Shown piece after piece: positions 7,328-19,300 of a stretch of DNA of 22,329 nt. The position numbers and the translations under genes are program-made. Origin of the DNA: Purshia tridentata. Lineage: Eukaryota; Streptophyta; Magnoliopsida; Rosales; Rosaceae. Under the pieces are notes generated by a model. The model made no database searches and was not told the origin of the DNA. It saw only the letters and a list, made by a program, of their open reading frames with translations. The stretch's first letter is position 1. Each line of letters opens with the position of its first letter. The stretch is from positions 1-22,329 of the forward strand of contig QANT01004591.1 of assembly GCA_003254885.1 (NCBI GenBank). The letters run 5' to 3'.

Positions 7328-10300
7328 ATGGCTGTGACAGGTTCGAATTCTGAGCACCCGCAGTTCATTGCAAGCACTGGAAACCGAAGTTTCTCGAATG
7401 CGCCGCTGATTGAGAACACAGATACAGATCAAATTGTTGTTCCTGATGTGAGTTTGTTTGGCTGGTTGTCATATTTTATACATTTTGTATTGATCTTAGT
7501 ATATTATCTGTGGTAATTCAATGGGAAATATGGCCATAATTATTGAGTGGAAAATGAAACGAGACTGGTGTAGGCAACCCAACTTGTTTGAAATAAGCAT
7601 TGTTCAAAATGAAACCCCATGTTCATTAATTTTTTCTATATCTTTATAAAAAATTCCATGCTCATGTTCAAGAATTTGTTTTTGTACTTCTTTAGTAAGT
7701 ATTTAACTACGGTGACTAAATTTGGCCCAGAAGGTGAAAATGGGGTTCGTCCAAACAGAAACAGGATGTTTTGTGTTTGTTTGGAATTGACACAAGAATG
7801 ACTAATATGGGTGGTTTCCATTGATGTATCTCCTTGTCAGTGGAGAGGGTGGGAGGGGAGAGGTTGAGGTTACTTCTCTCTCATTTAATTTTACATTGAG
7901 ATTGGATGAAGTTGACCCTTAACCCTCAACTGGATTTCCGCTTTGAACACAAATTACCTGTCTGAAATTGTGTATTTATTAGTTTCTTGATGATTGCTAA
8001 TGTGTCATGTTGAGCATAACAAGTGTAATATGGGAATTCCTTTGTTGGTGAACCTTAGCATTTTGTTCATGCAGAAGACAAGCTGGAAAAACCTATTTGC
8101 CTACATGGGTCCGGGGTTTCTTGTTTCAATTGCATATATAGATCCTGGAAATTGTAAGATTGTAACCTATCATTTACTTTCTGCTTCTTTCTTTTGTTGT
8201 CCTTTTTAACATAACCTCATATTTTTTGGTTGACCTGCAGTTGAGACGGACTTGCAGTCAGGGGCACAATACAAGTATGGGGTGTGTATTTTATCATTAA
8301 TGCAGCTGTTTTACCTTTGAAATTAGATTATTTTAGCATCTCCGGAAGGGTCTTGAGCATCATGAAATGATATTTTGTTATAAGTTCAGTACCATGTTCA
8401 GAATCTCCAGATTGGAATGTTGTCATTGTATGTCAGCCACTTTATCCAATAATTAAATATACAGGGCATCTAATCACGGCTTATTTTTTCTTTCATTCTT
8501 TTGTAACTAAAGAAATAAACAAGTCATAGAATAGATGATAACAGTTATGAGAAACTCTCTTTTTGCAGCTACTTTGGATAATATTAGTTGCTTCATGTGC
8601 TGCTCTCATCATTCAATCCCTTGCAGCCAATCTTGGGGTAGTCACAGGTATGTGATTTTCGAAGTTTTAATTTTTTATAACTAGAAATTTTCACTCACAT
8701 TATCATATTAAATGTTGTTTTAAATTGTAGGAAAGCATTTAGCAGAGCACTGTAGAGCTGAATATCCTAGGATAACAAACTTCATCCTTTGGGTTCTTGC
8801 TGAGATTTCTATAGTTGCATGTGATATTCCTGAAGGTAAGTGTTTTTTCATCAGGTGTTGGTATCAATTCAGACAAATTAGAAGCAGCTAATGATTTGTA
8901 ACTAGGCTTTAATTTGTATGTTTATAACCTTGCTTTGGTGTTCATGGATCTGATTAAAATTTAAAGCTACAACAACTTATCTGTCTCAAACAGGCTTATT
9001 TGAGAGTGCTTTTGTCGGAAGTTCTTTTGTTAGAAGCACATAAATTTTTTTTATCAGAAACTCAAGTGCTTCCTGCATATTCACTTGGAAACGCTTGCTA
9101 TATAGTCACTTGGAAGTGCTTCTTGAAGAAGCACCTATCGTTCTCAAGTGATTCTCCAGGAAGCACTAAAGTACTTTTCTCTATTTTTGCTAACTGCTAC
9201 AAAAAGTGCTTTTTCTTATTTGAAAGCAATTTCGATACCTCTAAAAGCACTCCCAAACGCACCTAACAAATTTTATATTACTTACCCTTGCCTGTGCTTG
9301 CAAGGTTGATCTAAATTTTCGTAGATATAATTTTGTTGACCTATATTTCCCATGCTGGGTTTACTTGCATCATAAACAAATTGCACAAGTTTTTCTATTG
9401 TAGACATAGGACTTTGCAGATACAGGGTTTCAACCTATCTTTTGATGACTATTTTTGATAACAAAATATCAATGCTTGTGCATCTGCGTGTGTAAATCTG
9501 CAGTTTTCTTGTTTGTAAATGATTCTGATAAATAAGAAAAGATGGGAAGATGTTGAAGTATCATTTCTGTTATTAGTGGTGACTTGATCAGATATGTTTA
9601 TTCATTTTATTTTGACTGCTCTTCCTTTTCAGTGATTGGAACTGCCTTTGCATTGAACATGCTCTTCAATATACCTATATGGATTGGCGTTCTTCTGACA
9701 GGACTCAGTACATTGGTTCTTCTTGCATTACAGCAATATGGGGTAACTCAATATGTTTCCCATGTTCCATAATTCTTTGATATCTTAAGTTTCCATTCCT
9801 TGAGTTTAAAATGAGCACACCCAAAGGTTTTTCCACTTACAGGTTAGGAAACTTGAATTCTTGATTGCATTCCTTGTACTCACAATTGCTGGATGCTTCT
9901 TTGCTGAGCTTGGCTATGCAAAGCCTGAGGCTACTGAAGTTCTGAATGGGCTTTTTGTTCCCCAACTCAAAGGAAGTGGTGCAACTGGTCTTGCAATTTC
10001 ACTTCTTGGCGCTATGGTTATGCCGTAGGTTTCTAGTGACTCATATGTTATATCTGGTTCCTTTCGTTTATTTCTTTTTGCTCACCATTGTTAGCTTTAT
10101 CTACTTGCTACAGGCACAATCTCTTCCTCCACTCTGCATTGGTGCTTTCTAGGAAAATACCACGATCTGTCCGTTGCATCAAAGTAATACTTTATCTTCA
10201 ATAAACTAATCTTGAACTAAATCTTTTCTTTTAAATAATACTTTTAATGTAAAGGTGTCCTGAAAATGTTGCCTTAGTGTGTATTGTTCTTTAACTGTTA

Positions 10301-13070
10301 CTTAATAGCTTACATCTTTGGTTATCTTCTTGAGAAAGACATTACCAGTGAGTTATATGAATAATTCTTTATTGGTGGAACATATTCCCGGGAGGATAAT
10401 TCATGAGTGGCAAAATTTTTATCCAAATCACATCTTGGTCTTATAAGAAGACCACGTGTAAATGGTAAGAGTCTAAATTTCCAAATTTTTTGGGGAAAAA
10501 AGAGGTTCCTGTTAGCGTTTCTAATTTTTTGTGTGGTGAGAAGTTTGTTGCATACATTTTTAGATAAAGAGAAATAATTAAAGAAGAGTTCAATCCCAGG
10601 TTGCTGCTTAGCCACTTTCCCCATTTATTTACTGGTGCTTGGATATCACCTCTACAAAGACTTGTGTAGGCAAGATGATCTCAGTTTGTCCCATAGCATA
10701 ATGTTCTTGGAATATGGATGAACATACTAAGGAGACAATATCTGACAAAATATTTTTTTTGCAGGAAGCATGCAGATTTTATATGATAGAAAGTGGCTTT
10801 GCTCTCATGGTGGCCTTCCTAATTAATGTATCTGTTATTTCCGTAAGTGGTGCAGTTTGCAATTCCTCGAATTTGAATGCAGAAGATCAGATGAACTGCC
10901 AGGACTTGGATTTGAATAAAGCTTCCTTCTTACTAAGAGTATGTAATGCATATCATAATCTGTTATGCTGAAATTTATTTTGTCCCAAATTTCAGAGGGA
11001 TTCACCTTCATTCTGATGTTTTATAATGGTGGGTTTTCGTTATCATTTACAGAATGTTTTAGGTAGTTGGAGTTCCAAACTTTTTGCTGTAGCATTGCTA
11101 GCATCAGGTCAAAGTTCTACTATAACAGGAACATATGCAGGGCAATATGTTATGCAGGTATCTTTCTAGAGAAATAACACTCTTTCCCTTGAAAGCATGC
11201 TCTCTCTCTAAACAGAACTATTAATAAGAAGTTAAAGTATATTTTTGTTGTTGGGTATAAGCTCTTACTGCTTTGTCCTAGTTTCATTTCCATAAAGCCA
11301 ACAAGTAAACTGTATTGTGGTACCAGCATTTTATGTTCATGCAACTTTAATATCAATGAATGATTTTTGGATGACTTTCCTGTTTCTTATTGGAGAATTT
11401 AAGTTTTGTCTAATTTATGTTGTATTCTGAGAATTAGGGCTCTAAGCATCACTCATTTATCACTAACAACTAACAACTTGATAAAGTTGTATTTATTTAT
11501 GGTTTCTTTGTAACTAGCAAAGAAATTTCTCTACCACTATTTAAATGTAAATAGCGCAATTATATTGCTTGTGTCTCATCATGTTCTGTTTTTAACTTTA
11601 TGTCCATCTATTTCTTGTTGAAGGGCTTTCTTGATTTACGACTGAAGCCATGGCTTCGGAACTTCTTAACAAGATGCTTGGCAATAGTCCCTAGTCTGAT
11701 TGTTGCAGTCATTGGTGGCTCTGCTGGGGCTGGAAAGCTAATTATCATTGCATCTGTAAGATAAACTTGCCTGTAAATTATATTTTACATCCAAATCATG
11801 GGTTGTCTTTTTTCTGAACACTGCTTTATTTTCTTTTGGAATTCAAATTTTAGGTTTATTTCAATGATTTGCACACTTGATCCAATGCTAATAAAGTGAC
11901 CTGTCTGGAAATTACTAAGACATTTGAATGGGCCCTTATATTCTTCTCGCATTTTCTCTAGTGGTTCAGTGACTATTTGGTACTTGAGATGTGTTTTCTA
12001 AAACGCAACGCACTCTAGCAGTGTGATGTCAAATTAATTTACTCTGAAAATGAACTGATTTTTTATTGTCTGATTTTATTTAGATCTGTTATGTCCCTTT
12101 CAATGTGCCCCAAAATCACTAGCTTTATGATTTATGAAACAGGTCATGTCATTTACCTTTACACCATTCCCATTTTGAGGAATGTGCTTTATTGTTAAGA
12201 AACTTATGCATTGTTATTACTCTCTCTCTCTCTCTCTATTGGAACTTATGCATTTTTAATACTGAGCATTGTTATGTTGCACAGTATCTTGTGTACTATC
12301 TAAATACAGCACTCATGTCAATAACCACACACGTTTCTGTAGATGATTTTATCGTTTGAGCTGCCTTTCGCTCTTATTCCGCTTCTTAAGTTCACCAGCA
12401 GTGAGACCAAGATGGGGGCATATGCCAACTCTATTGTGGTAAGCTTTACATTGACTCATGCTGCTATTCAATTATAATTGAACAATTTTGATTGGTAGTC
12501 CTTCAATTTGATTTTCAAGAGCTTTTACCATGCCAATTTGACTCATGTTATGTATCAGACTTTCAATCTAAACCACAATTTCAAACAAGAATCCACCTAA
12601 TCAATGGTTTAGACTGATTTAGCAACATAACATGCCAGATTGTCTGACAAGAGAATATTTTCCCACATGAAAGTCTTTATTATCAGCATATTTATTATTA
12701 GATTGTTATGTATGTCCTACTGCAGATTTCTGCTGTTACTTGGATCATCGGTTTTCTGCTCATGGCCATCAACATATACTATCTGATGAGTGGATTCATC
12801 AAGTTGCTTCTTAACAGCCACTTCAAAGTAGTGGCTGTAGTCTTTCTTGGAATACTAGGATTCTCTGGTATGGCGTTGTATTTGGCTGGGATTGTATATC
12901 TGGTTTTCCGTAAAAATAAGGAGGCTACACACCTTCTGGCATTAACGACACCCGAAAGCAGAGAAATGGCAAATGGACAGCAGGGTAATGGCCCAATGTA
13001 TTGTCTGGAAAGAGAAGACATAGTGAGCATGCAGCTGCCTCAGAGGAGGTCTACTGAAGATGTTGACTGA
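7328..13070 (+). CDS. NRAMP1: NRAMP-family divalent metal transporter (NRAMP1/NRAMP6 clade)
   Basis: A proton-coupled importer of Mn2+, Fe2+ and related divalent metals, a multi-pass membrane protein. Coding exons: 7328-7447, 8075-8153, 8241-8281, 8569-8647, 8731-8835, 9633-9742, 9843-10024, 10114-10183, 10765-10938, 11053-11157, 11624-11755, 12343-12438, 12726-13070. Summed length is 1638 nt, 545 residues, in frame throughout with GT-AG introns; family members are about 510-550. Visible hallmarks: [15 protein letters not shown] (residues 52-66), with the DPGN metal-site motif of TM1; MPH at 238-240 (TM6 metal-site Met); and the consensus transport motif [17 protein letters not shown] (339-355). 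The N-terminus ([10 protein letters not shown]) and the C-terminal [13 protein letters not shown] tail match the Arabidopsis NRAMP1/6 group and not the vacuolar NRAMP2-5 group, so plasma-membrane or endomembrane uptake is likelier than vacuolar release. NRAMP1 and NRAMP6 cannot be separated here; the symbol is by clade. Oddities: residue 80 is Gly at the exon 3 end, where I recall Glu in relatives; the exon 11 acceptor is AAG rather than CAG/TAG. Confidence 0.96.
8993..9263. mobile_element. MITE (hAT-type family) in NRAMP intron 5
   Basis: The left end reads GGCTTATTTGAGAGTGCTTTTG. The right end in reverse complement reads GGTGCGTTTGGGAGTGCTTTTA, giving terminal inverted repeats centred on GAGTGCTTTT. 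The interior is rich in AGAAGCAC/GTGCTTCT and has a local repeat, TCACTTGGAA, near 9081 and 9107. The GTTTGGGAGTGCTTTT wording is typical of widespread plant hAT-derived MITEs. Length is about 271 bp with no transposase. I cannot point to a clean target-site duplication. The 88-codon frame running across it is incidental. Confidence 0.65.
12220..12237 (+). repeat. (CT)9 microsatellite in NRAMP intron 11
   Basis: An uninterrupted CT dinucleotide run. It is flanked by an imperfect direct repeat, (G/A)AACTTATGCATT, at about 12199 and 12242, so the run sits between two similar sequences. Confidence 0.85.
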
Positions 13071-13300
13071 TGGATAGTTTGTGTAAGCTTTTAGATTAAT
13101 AATGCAGCTAATTTCTAGGACATACTTAGACAACCCAAAAGACCAAAATGCTGCTAATTTGTGGAGACTGGTTTGCCCTGAAATAAGACAATATACAAAG
13201 TATAAACAGCTCAACTTTTGTTTTCTGACATAAACTTCTGCTCTACATTTCTCGTTGTATATAATCCAAAATTTTGCCCTAAATCTATTAATCTAATCTT
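13071..13300 (+). other. 3' untranslated region of NRAMP (approximate)
   Basis: Follows the TGA at 13068-13070. No perfect AATAAA is seen. Weak candidates are ATTAATAATG near 13095, AAATAAG at 13181 and a TTGTATATAAT element near 13254. The cleavage site is therefore unknown and the right boundary is a guess. Confidence 0.35.
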
Positions 13301-14302
13301 CTTTTCAATATTTTGTGATAGAGCTCCCACAAGCTACTTGCTAGTGCTTTAAAAATTATGAAATATTAACATCGAAGTGTAAGGGGATAAATTGGGAGTT
13401 CTAATGGTACTTTATTTTCCTGTCATTTTTACTAGATGTGTTCTTTGATTGGAGTGGTCATTCACCAGTGTAGAAAAACTTGGATGGGCATAGAAGATTG
13501 GTGGTAGAGCTGTGTTTTAACCAAAATTTTGATTCAATTTTGGTTAATATATGATAAAACCAAAATTGACCAATTATTAAAAATATTGATATATATTCAC
13601 ATACATACATAAGAGTAATGTTTTCTTATTACACTGTAAAGTAGGGTCACACATTTAATCAAGAGTGAAAATAAGTAATGATACATACTCATTTTGAAAA
13701 GAAAACAATTTCGCACATATACATATTTAAAATATACCCATACAATATTATCAAATTAGTACTAGAGAAATTACTAAATAACCCCTTTGGATGTGCCTCC
13801 TAGTCCTGCTTGTTTAACCCTGTTTGGCAAATTCTTAAGTACTAAAAACAAATATAAATTTATGTTTGTGGGTGTTTCAAAATTTTTGGGGTTCGTGGCC
13901 AGGCCAAATACCCAAAAAAAAAAAGAAGGTGTTGGGGGTTCAAACTTCAAAGGGTGGACGAACAAACTGATTTTTGTTCTTAGATTTTCAAAATTTTATT
14001 GGTGGATTGAAAAAGTAAGTTAAAATGGTTGAGCAAGAAGATCGAGGGTGACAATTCAGACTTAAGAAAAAAGAGGAGGGGATGACACTTAGTATTATTC
14101 TATTTATATTTTCATGTCCTAATGTTGACCCAAATGCAGTAACTGTAAAGTCTGTAATTTGTTTTCAAGTAAAAGCCACCCTCAAATCACAAGTCTATAT
14201 AAGCACATCACGTGCGTCAAAGCCTCAATATATGCCCAATTTTTGTAATATCATAATCATATGTAACATTATCATTTCTTTGGCCTTGTGTTTTTGCTGC
14301 AG
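13301..14302. other. intergenic DNA, no gene
   Basis: AT-rich spacer. A hairpin-forming pair, AACCAAAATT / AATTTTGGTT, lies at 13519-13545, followed by another copy of ACCAAAATT at 13559. TATATAAG (14196-14203) followed by ATCACGTGCG looks like a core promoter, but no gene follows it. The overlapping frames at 13774-14023 are open by chance in simple-sequence surroundings. Confidence 0.5.
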
Positions 14303-14359
14303 CTCTTTGGTACTTTTGGAAGTGGAATTTTCAGTCTCCTCTATGGCCCCATAATGTGA
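14303..14359 (+). pseudogene. possible orphan terminal exon (18 codons)
   Basis: After a good acceptor (TGTTTTTGCTGCAG, ending 14302) the frame reads LFGTFGSGIFSLLYGPIM and then TGA. Composition and residue choice look protein-like, and the polypyrimidine tract is strong. No upstream exon with a donor could be found, and I do not recognise the family. It may be a fragment of a duplicated or captured gene, or chance. Confidence 0.25.
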
Positions 14360-14384
14360 TTTCTAACTTTGTTAGAGGTTGGTA

Positions 14385-14525
14385 TGAGGCTATCAAACCT
14401 GTCTCTAAGTCCCAATTGGAAAAAAATCTGTTCTTTTTAAGTGGCTGCTCCCTCCAAGTGGTTGATGGAAACTTTAATATGGATGGGGTGTTATTAGAGA
14501 TGATAATGGCAAGTGAATCACGGAG
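14385..14525 (+). pseudogene. broken RNase H-like fragment of retroelement origin
   Basis: Around 14438-14512 one frame reads KWLLPPSG-stop-WKL, and after a one-base shift it continues LNMDG and then GVIRDDNGK. The order W.PP.G..KLN.DG...GVIRD..G matches the start of the plant RNase H-like domain found in LINE-derived proteins, whose first catalytic Asp is in the (N/V)xDG motif. There is a TGA in place of a Trp codon, a frame change at the NMDG segment, and the usual residues between DG and GVIRD are missing. It is a short dead fragment; reverse transcriptase and endonuclease parts are absent. Confidence 0.5.
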
Positions 14526-16240
14526 TTTATCGTTAATTATCCATTTTTTAGGTCATACTTCAAATATTATTATTTTAAGAATCAATCAAATAAAAATCAT
14601 TTAATTATCTAATTATGATTAAATAAATAGACGAACACTATGTACGTTTAGATAAAAACATATAAATGATTGTTATTATAATCAAACAGTCAAAAGATTT
14701 TTGATTTAGGAGATTTTTTATAAAAATAATCTTTTAACTAAAACTAATTGGTTAGTAAATTAGTACAAAACTAACCACCGTTTTAAGCTCATCATATGAT
14801 GTAATCTTATAATTAGACCGTACATTTTTTATGCTATACTTCAAAGATGATTTTTTAAGCTTAAGAGTCTATGGCCATAAAATACATAAATAATTCAGCA
14901 ATTTTGTATCTCTAGTTATATTTTTTTTTGAATGACCGTAACAACGCTTCATAATGTTACTAATCTATAGCACAGTGTTACAGTCACTCCAATCTCATTG
15001 TGATTGGATTTAATAATAGGAAAATGTTAACCATAGTTAAAATGTATAATACGTGACAGTTAGGTAAGGCTACATCTTGATTAAGGTGGTAAGTAGAACT
15101 ATTCCCCATGCATGGTTGAAACTTGTAGCTACCACACTAAAAAAGTTCTAAAATGTTGGGTTGAAGAAAAATAAATAAACTATAGCTATAGTTCCATTAT
15201 GGTGGGATGTTTTTTGAGTAGAAGTTGCCAGAATTTTGTATGGCCCATGTAGTCAAATACACAAACTTTTCAGCACACCCATACACCTACCCAACACACC
15301 CATAAAGTCTATCTTATAGTGCTCATTCCCATTACCCCATATCATAATGCTGATATGACGGCTTTACAAGCACAGCGTTTGTGGGTTGTGGTCCTCAATC
15401 CTCATAGAATGGATTCAATGGATCGAGTTCACTTTGAACTTTTCAAGGGTAAGCTTTCCAGAATTTCTGACTGTTTATGAAGCCAAAAATCTTAGGCTCA
15501 TCAAATTATTATACATATCAGTATTTAACTGGTTAGAAAATAACAAAATTCAGAAAGGCTCAAATTTGGAAAACGAAACACTGCAACATGAATTGGATAA
15601 ACATGAATTTTGGACGAGTATTGCACCACCAACCAACCAATTGTTCCTTGGTGATGGGTAAGTTACTTGTATCATAAAATTTTTCTAATCTTTTAAGTTA
15701 TCCAAGACTCTTACAAACAATTGATTGCAAGTTTAGAACATAATGTAAAGTAATTGCAGGTTTTTAAACCAATTAAATGTGTAAGAGTAAATGCAAAGTA
15801 TACTAATCAATTTAGAGGACGTGACATGATTTGATATGCAAAGTATTCTAATCAATAAATTACACTAACTTTTTATTTATGTAAAAATACTAGGTTTAAA
15901 TATCATAGACGTCGTTGATAAAAAAAAATTAAAGTGTCACGTTAACTCATAAAATACTAATTACCTTTTCTAACTTTTTGCCCAAGTAGCTGTTATCAAA
16001 TCAATTGGCCGACTATTAAATTAATAAAGGAATTCAAGAAAAAATTCCAGTACTTTTGCTTCAAATGGTATTAATTGTTCTTGTTATTTAATAGCTTAAT
16101 TTGCTTCCCAAATAGGACTGCAAAGTACAAACAACCCCCTCCCATGAAAGCTGTGCTGTGCCATCGATCAAGATTCAAGTATAAAAATAGTACCATTGCA
16201 AAAATTCATATATATATATATATACCCACCAAACAACTAT
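14526..16240. other. intergenic DNA, no gene
   Basis: AT-rich spacer between the converging genes. A related pair, GCAAAGTAT(A/T)CTAATCAAT, occurs at about 15793 and 15839. An (AT)n run lies at 16209-16224. The frame at 15386-15661 (91 codons) has no domain that I recognise and no start context or splice evidence. Confidence 0.5.
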
Positions 16241-16367
16241 AAATGATGATGGTCAAACAAACAACAAGGACTTAATTGCTTCTACATTTTCATTATTTTT
16301 GTTTCTACAATAATAATTGTTTATAATTAATTAGCTACCAGCAGCAGCACCCAAAATAAGCTTCAAT
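16241..16367 (-). other. 3' untranslated region of CCR (approximate)
   Basis: Sequence immediately after the TAA of the CCR gene on the minus strand. Only weak poly(A)-signal-like words (AATAAT, AATTAATTATAAAC) are seen between 16290 and 16335. The end point is a guess. Confidence 0.35.
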
Positions 16368-19300
16368 TTAAGACTGAATATTAATGGAGTCTTCTTGTTT
16401 TGGTGTAGGGACTGCAAGGTGACCCTTCTCCTGCAAGCTCTTGACAGTGTCATATAGGCTCTGTTTCACTGAGGTGAACTCCAACCCCAAGTCTCTTAGC
16501 TTCTGGTTTGAGAACTTGTATGGTTTGGCTCTGGGTTTCACTTCATCTGAACACCTACAAAATATATAAAATTTTAAGCCCACTTCAAAAAATCAGATAT
16601 AATTATATTGTATGTAACAGACTTTGAAAACAATGGTCCAAAAAATGCATATGATTATATTACCATTATTTAATTAAGAAAAACCCTGATTATCAAAAGA
16701 ATAATTAAGAAAAATAAGGGCAGTGCCCCAATTAGTCTTCATGCAGAAGACTGTATTTGATTCATTTCCTGAAATTTTGTTGACCCACTTAAGATGGGTT
16801 CTGGTGATAGAACACAGAGCAGTGGGACCCAAAGAATAATCTAGAGCACAAAATATGTACATACATACAAAATGGTTGACACCATGATCATGAATTTTCA
16901 GGCCTTGCTAATAAGGGAATAATTCTTGGGCAAAAAAAAGAAAAAAAGCTAATAAAGGAATAGAGCTAGCGAGACCCACATATTCAATATATTANTACAT
17001 ACATACAAAATGGTTTACACCATGATCATGAATTTTCAGGCCTTGCTAATAAGGGAATAATTCTTGGGCAAAAAAAAGAAAAAAAGCTAATAAAGGAATA
17101 GAGCTAGCGAGACCCACATATTCAATATATTAAAAGACTCAGACTGACATAAAAAATAAGGCTTGAGGATGACATGGAGACATAGAGTAGGTAAGGACTC
17201 CTCAGCTCCACAAGTATTTGTTTTTATTAAATTTTCAATTTTGGGCTCAATTTTCCCATGTCCAGTCCTATAACATAGATTATATATATAGAAAGTCAAA
17301 GTGGGCACACCTACTAATCCCACCACCACAAGAAAATAAAAGCATGCACATGAACATTTTTGTCAGGTTTCAACTCAAAAATTAGATAAAACACACGCAC
17401 ATACATGATACATGTCACTAGAATAGAAAGAGAGCCTAACTTGTTAAAATAAGCATGACAGAGATGGGCTCCTGTACAGGCAATACATGTACTCCATCTC
17501 TTGTTTTATATGCAATTTTCTTGGAGTTTATAGCTTAGGGTTTACGTTTACCTTGTATATATATTCAGAAAGTCAGATGGTACATTCTCACATTCATTAC
17601 CAATTGATTAAAGAAAATCCTGAATAATCCCATAATTTTGGCATTAAATTGGCTCTATATGCTTATGGCCAACAAAAATTGAAAAATACAAGCTCTATAT
17701 CCTGCTATCATGAGGTTGTGTTTGTGGCTCATTTTCTCAAATAGAACAAATTTACTTTTGGGTTTCCCAAATTAACACTACTCCTTATAGCGTTTCACTA
17801 TAAAAGGAAAAGCTTAACATGAATCATACATCTATATTCAATATTAGGGTTTGTACCGACAACAACATAAAATAAAAAAATCAGAAATCTAATTTTATGA
17901 TTTCGAAAATAAAATTACATATCTAATTAAATTGTAGGGTAACGTTATAATGATCATATTTTCTAATGAGATTAACTAAACGTATAATGTGACAATTAAC
18001 ATGTCAATTAACAGTCGATCGTAATAATTGATATAATAAATACACTAACAATAATTGTAACAAGAACGAGATAATGGTGTACGTACTTGGTGGGAATTGG
18101 ATATTCTGGGAAGTATTTGGCAAGGATCTCCACCACCTCTCCGCGGTGGAGCACATTCTCGGCACAGAGATATCGGCCGGAGGCAGAGGGAGTCTCAAAC
18201 ACCAGTATGTGGGCTAGTGCCACATCCCTAACATGCACATAGGCCTGAACTGAATTGGCATAAGTCTTGGCAGAGCCTGTTAGGTACTTGAGAATGTGAA
18301 TAATGCTGGCATTGATAGTTGGTTGTAGCAGTGGTCCAAGCACCAAAACAGGGTTCACCACCACCAAGTCCACCCCTTTCTCCTTCGCCTCCTCCCATGC
18401 TGCCTGCTCTGCCACAGCTTTTCCATAGCAGTACCAATTCTGCAATTTTATATATGCTTCATTGTTCTCAAAATAAATAGATCGACGTAATGATCTCGTA
18501 ATCACTTGAAATGATATCTTTTATTAAATAGTTAAACGATTTTCGATTTGTTTAATATTTTTGTAAGAAAAATCATTATATACAGACTTCATTAAAAAGT
18601 AAACGACTTCAATCATTGAATTACAATATGGTAGTCCAAAGTATATGTGACATGTCCAAAGTATATGTGACATACCTTGGTGTTTTTGCAAAATTCAAGA
18701 TCACTCCAACAAGACTCGTCGACCACCACATCGGGACCCCTGCTGGGGTCCATGTACACAGCACCAATTGACGATGTGAAAACCACGCGCTGAACCTTGG
18801 CTTCCGCTGCTGCAAGAATTACGTTCTTGGTTCCGTTCACGGCCGGCTCTACCATTTGTTCCTATCACCATCACAGATTCATAAGCAACATATAATCTCA
18901 CATTCTCACTAAGATTTAATTCATAGCCTTATTAAAATTACAAAAATTAAGGCATAAAAATAGTCACACAAATTTAAAAGCCAATTCCTTCCAAACTATA
19001 TAAATAACAAAAAGATAAGATATTATAATAGAAACATGTTGAAAACTTTTCTCAAAAGGAAAAGTGTTATAATTTGTCAAGAGTATCATCTTAATGACAA
19101 GTACCCTCATATGCATGGATACAATATTAGATGGTAAAACTAAAACAAGAATGCTCGATCTAGACACTAATTATTTTCTGAACTTTTTACTCAACACTCC
19201 CAATAAAGTGGGACTATAATATAGTGACACTTTTCATTTTTTTATAAAAGTTTAAATTTTTGTCATTAATAGTAAAATAGAATAATTAAAATTGAAAACT

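Noticed and set aside
9000-9266. 88-codon frame in NRAMP intron 5
   Set aside because: Read-through of the MITE between NRAMP exons; the residues come from repeated GTGCTTCT words.
10322-10624. 100-codon minus-strand frame in NRAMP intron 8
   Set aside because: No domain or promoter; opposite strand of a normal intron. I looked for transposon ends here and found none.
12779-13214. Two minus-strand frames overlapping the last NRAMP exon
   Set aside because: Antisense shadows of well-conserved coding sequence.
13610-13700. AAGAGTAATGTTTTC, similar to the start of the MITE at 5696
   Set aside because: Similarity covers about ten bases, and no matching inverted arm could be found nearby.
18228-18901. 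Alternative minus-strand frames across CCR exons 3 and 4
   Set aside because: Out of frame with the conserved CCR protein; Gly/Arg-rich or scrambled translations.
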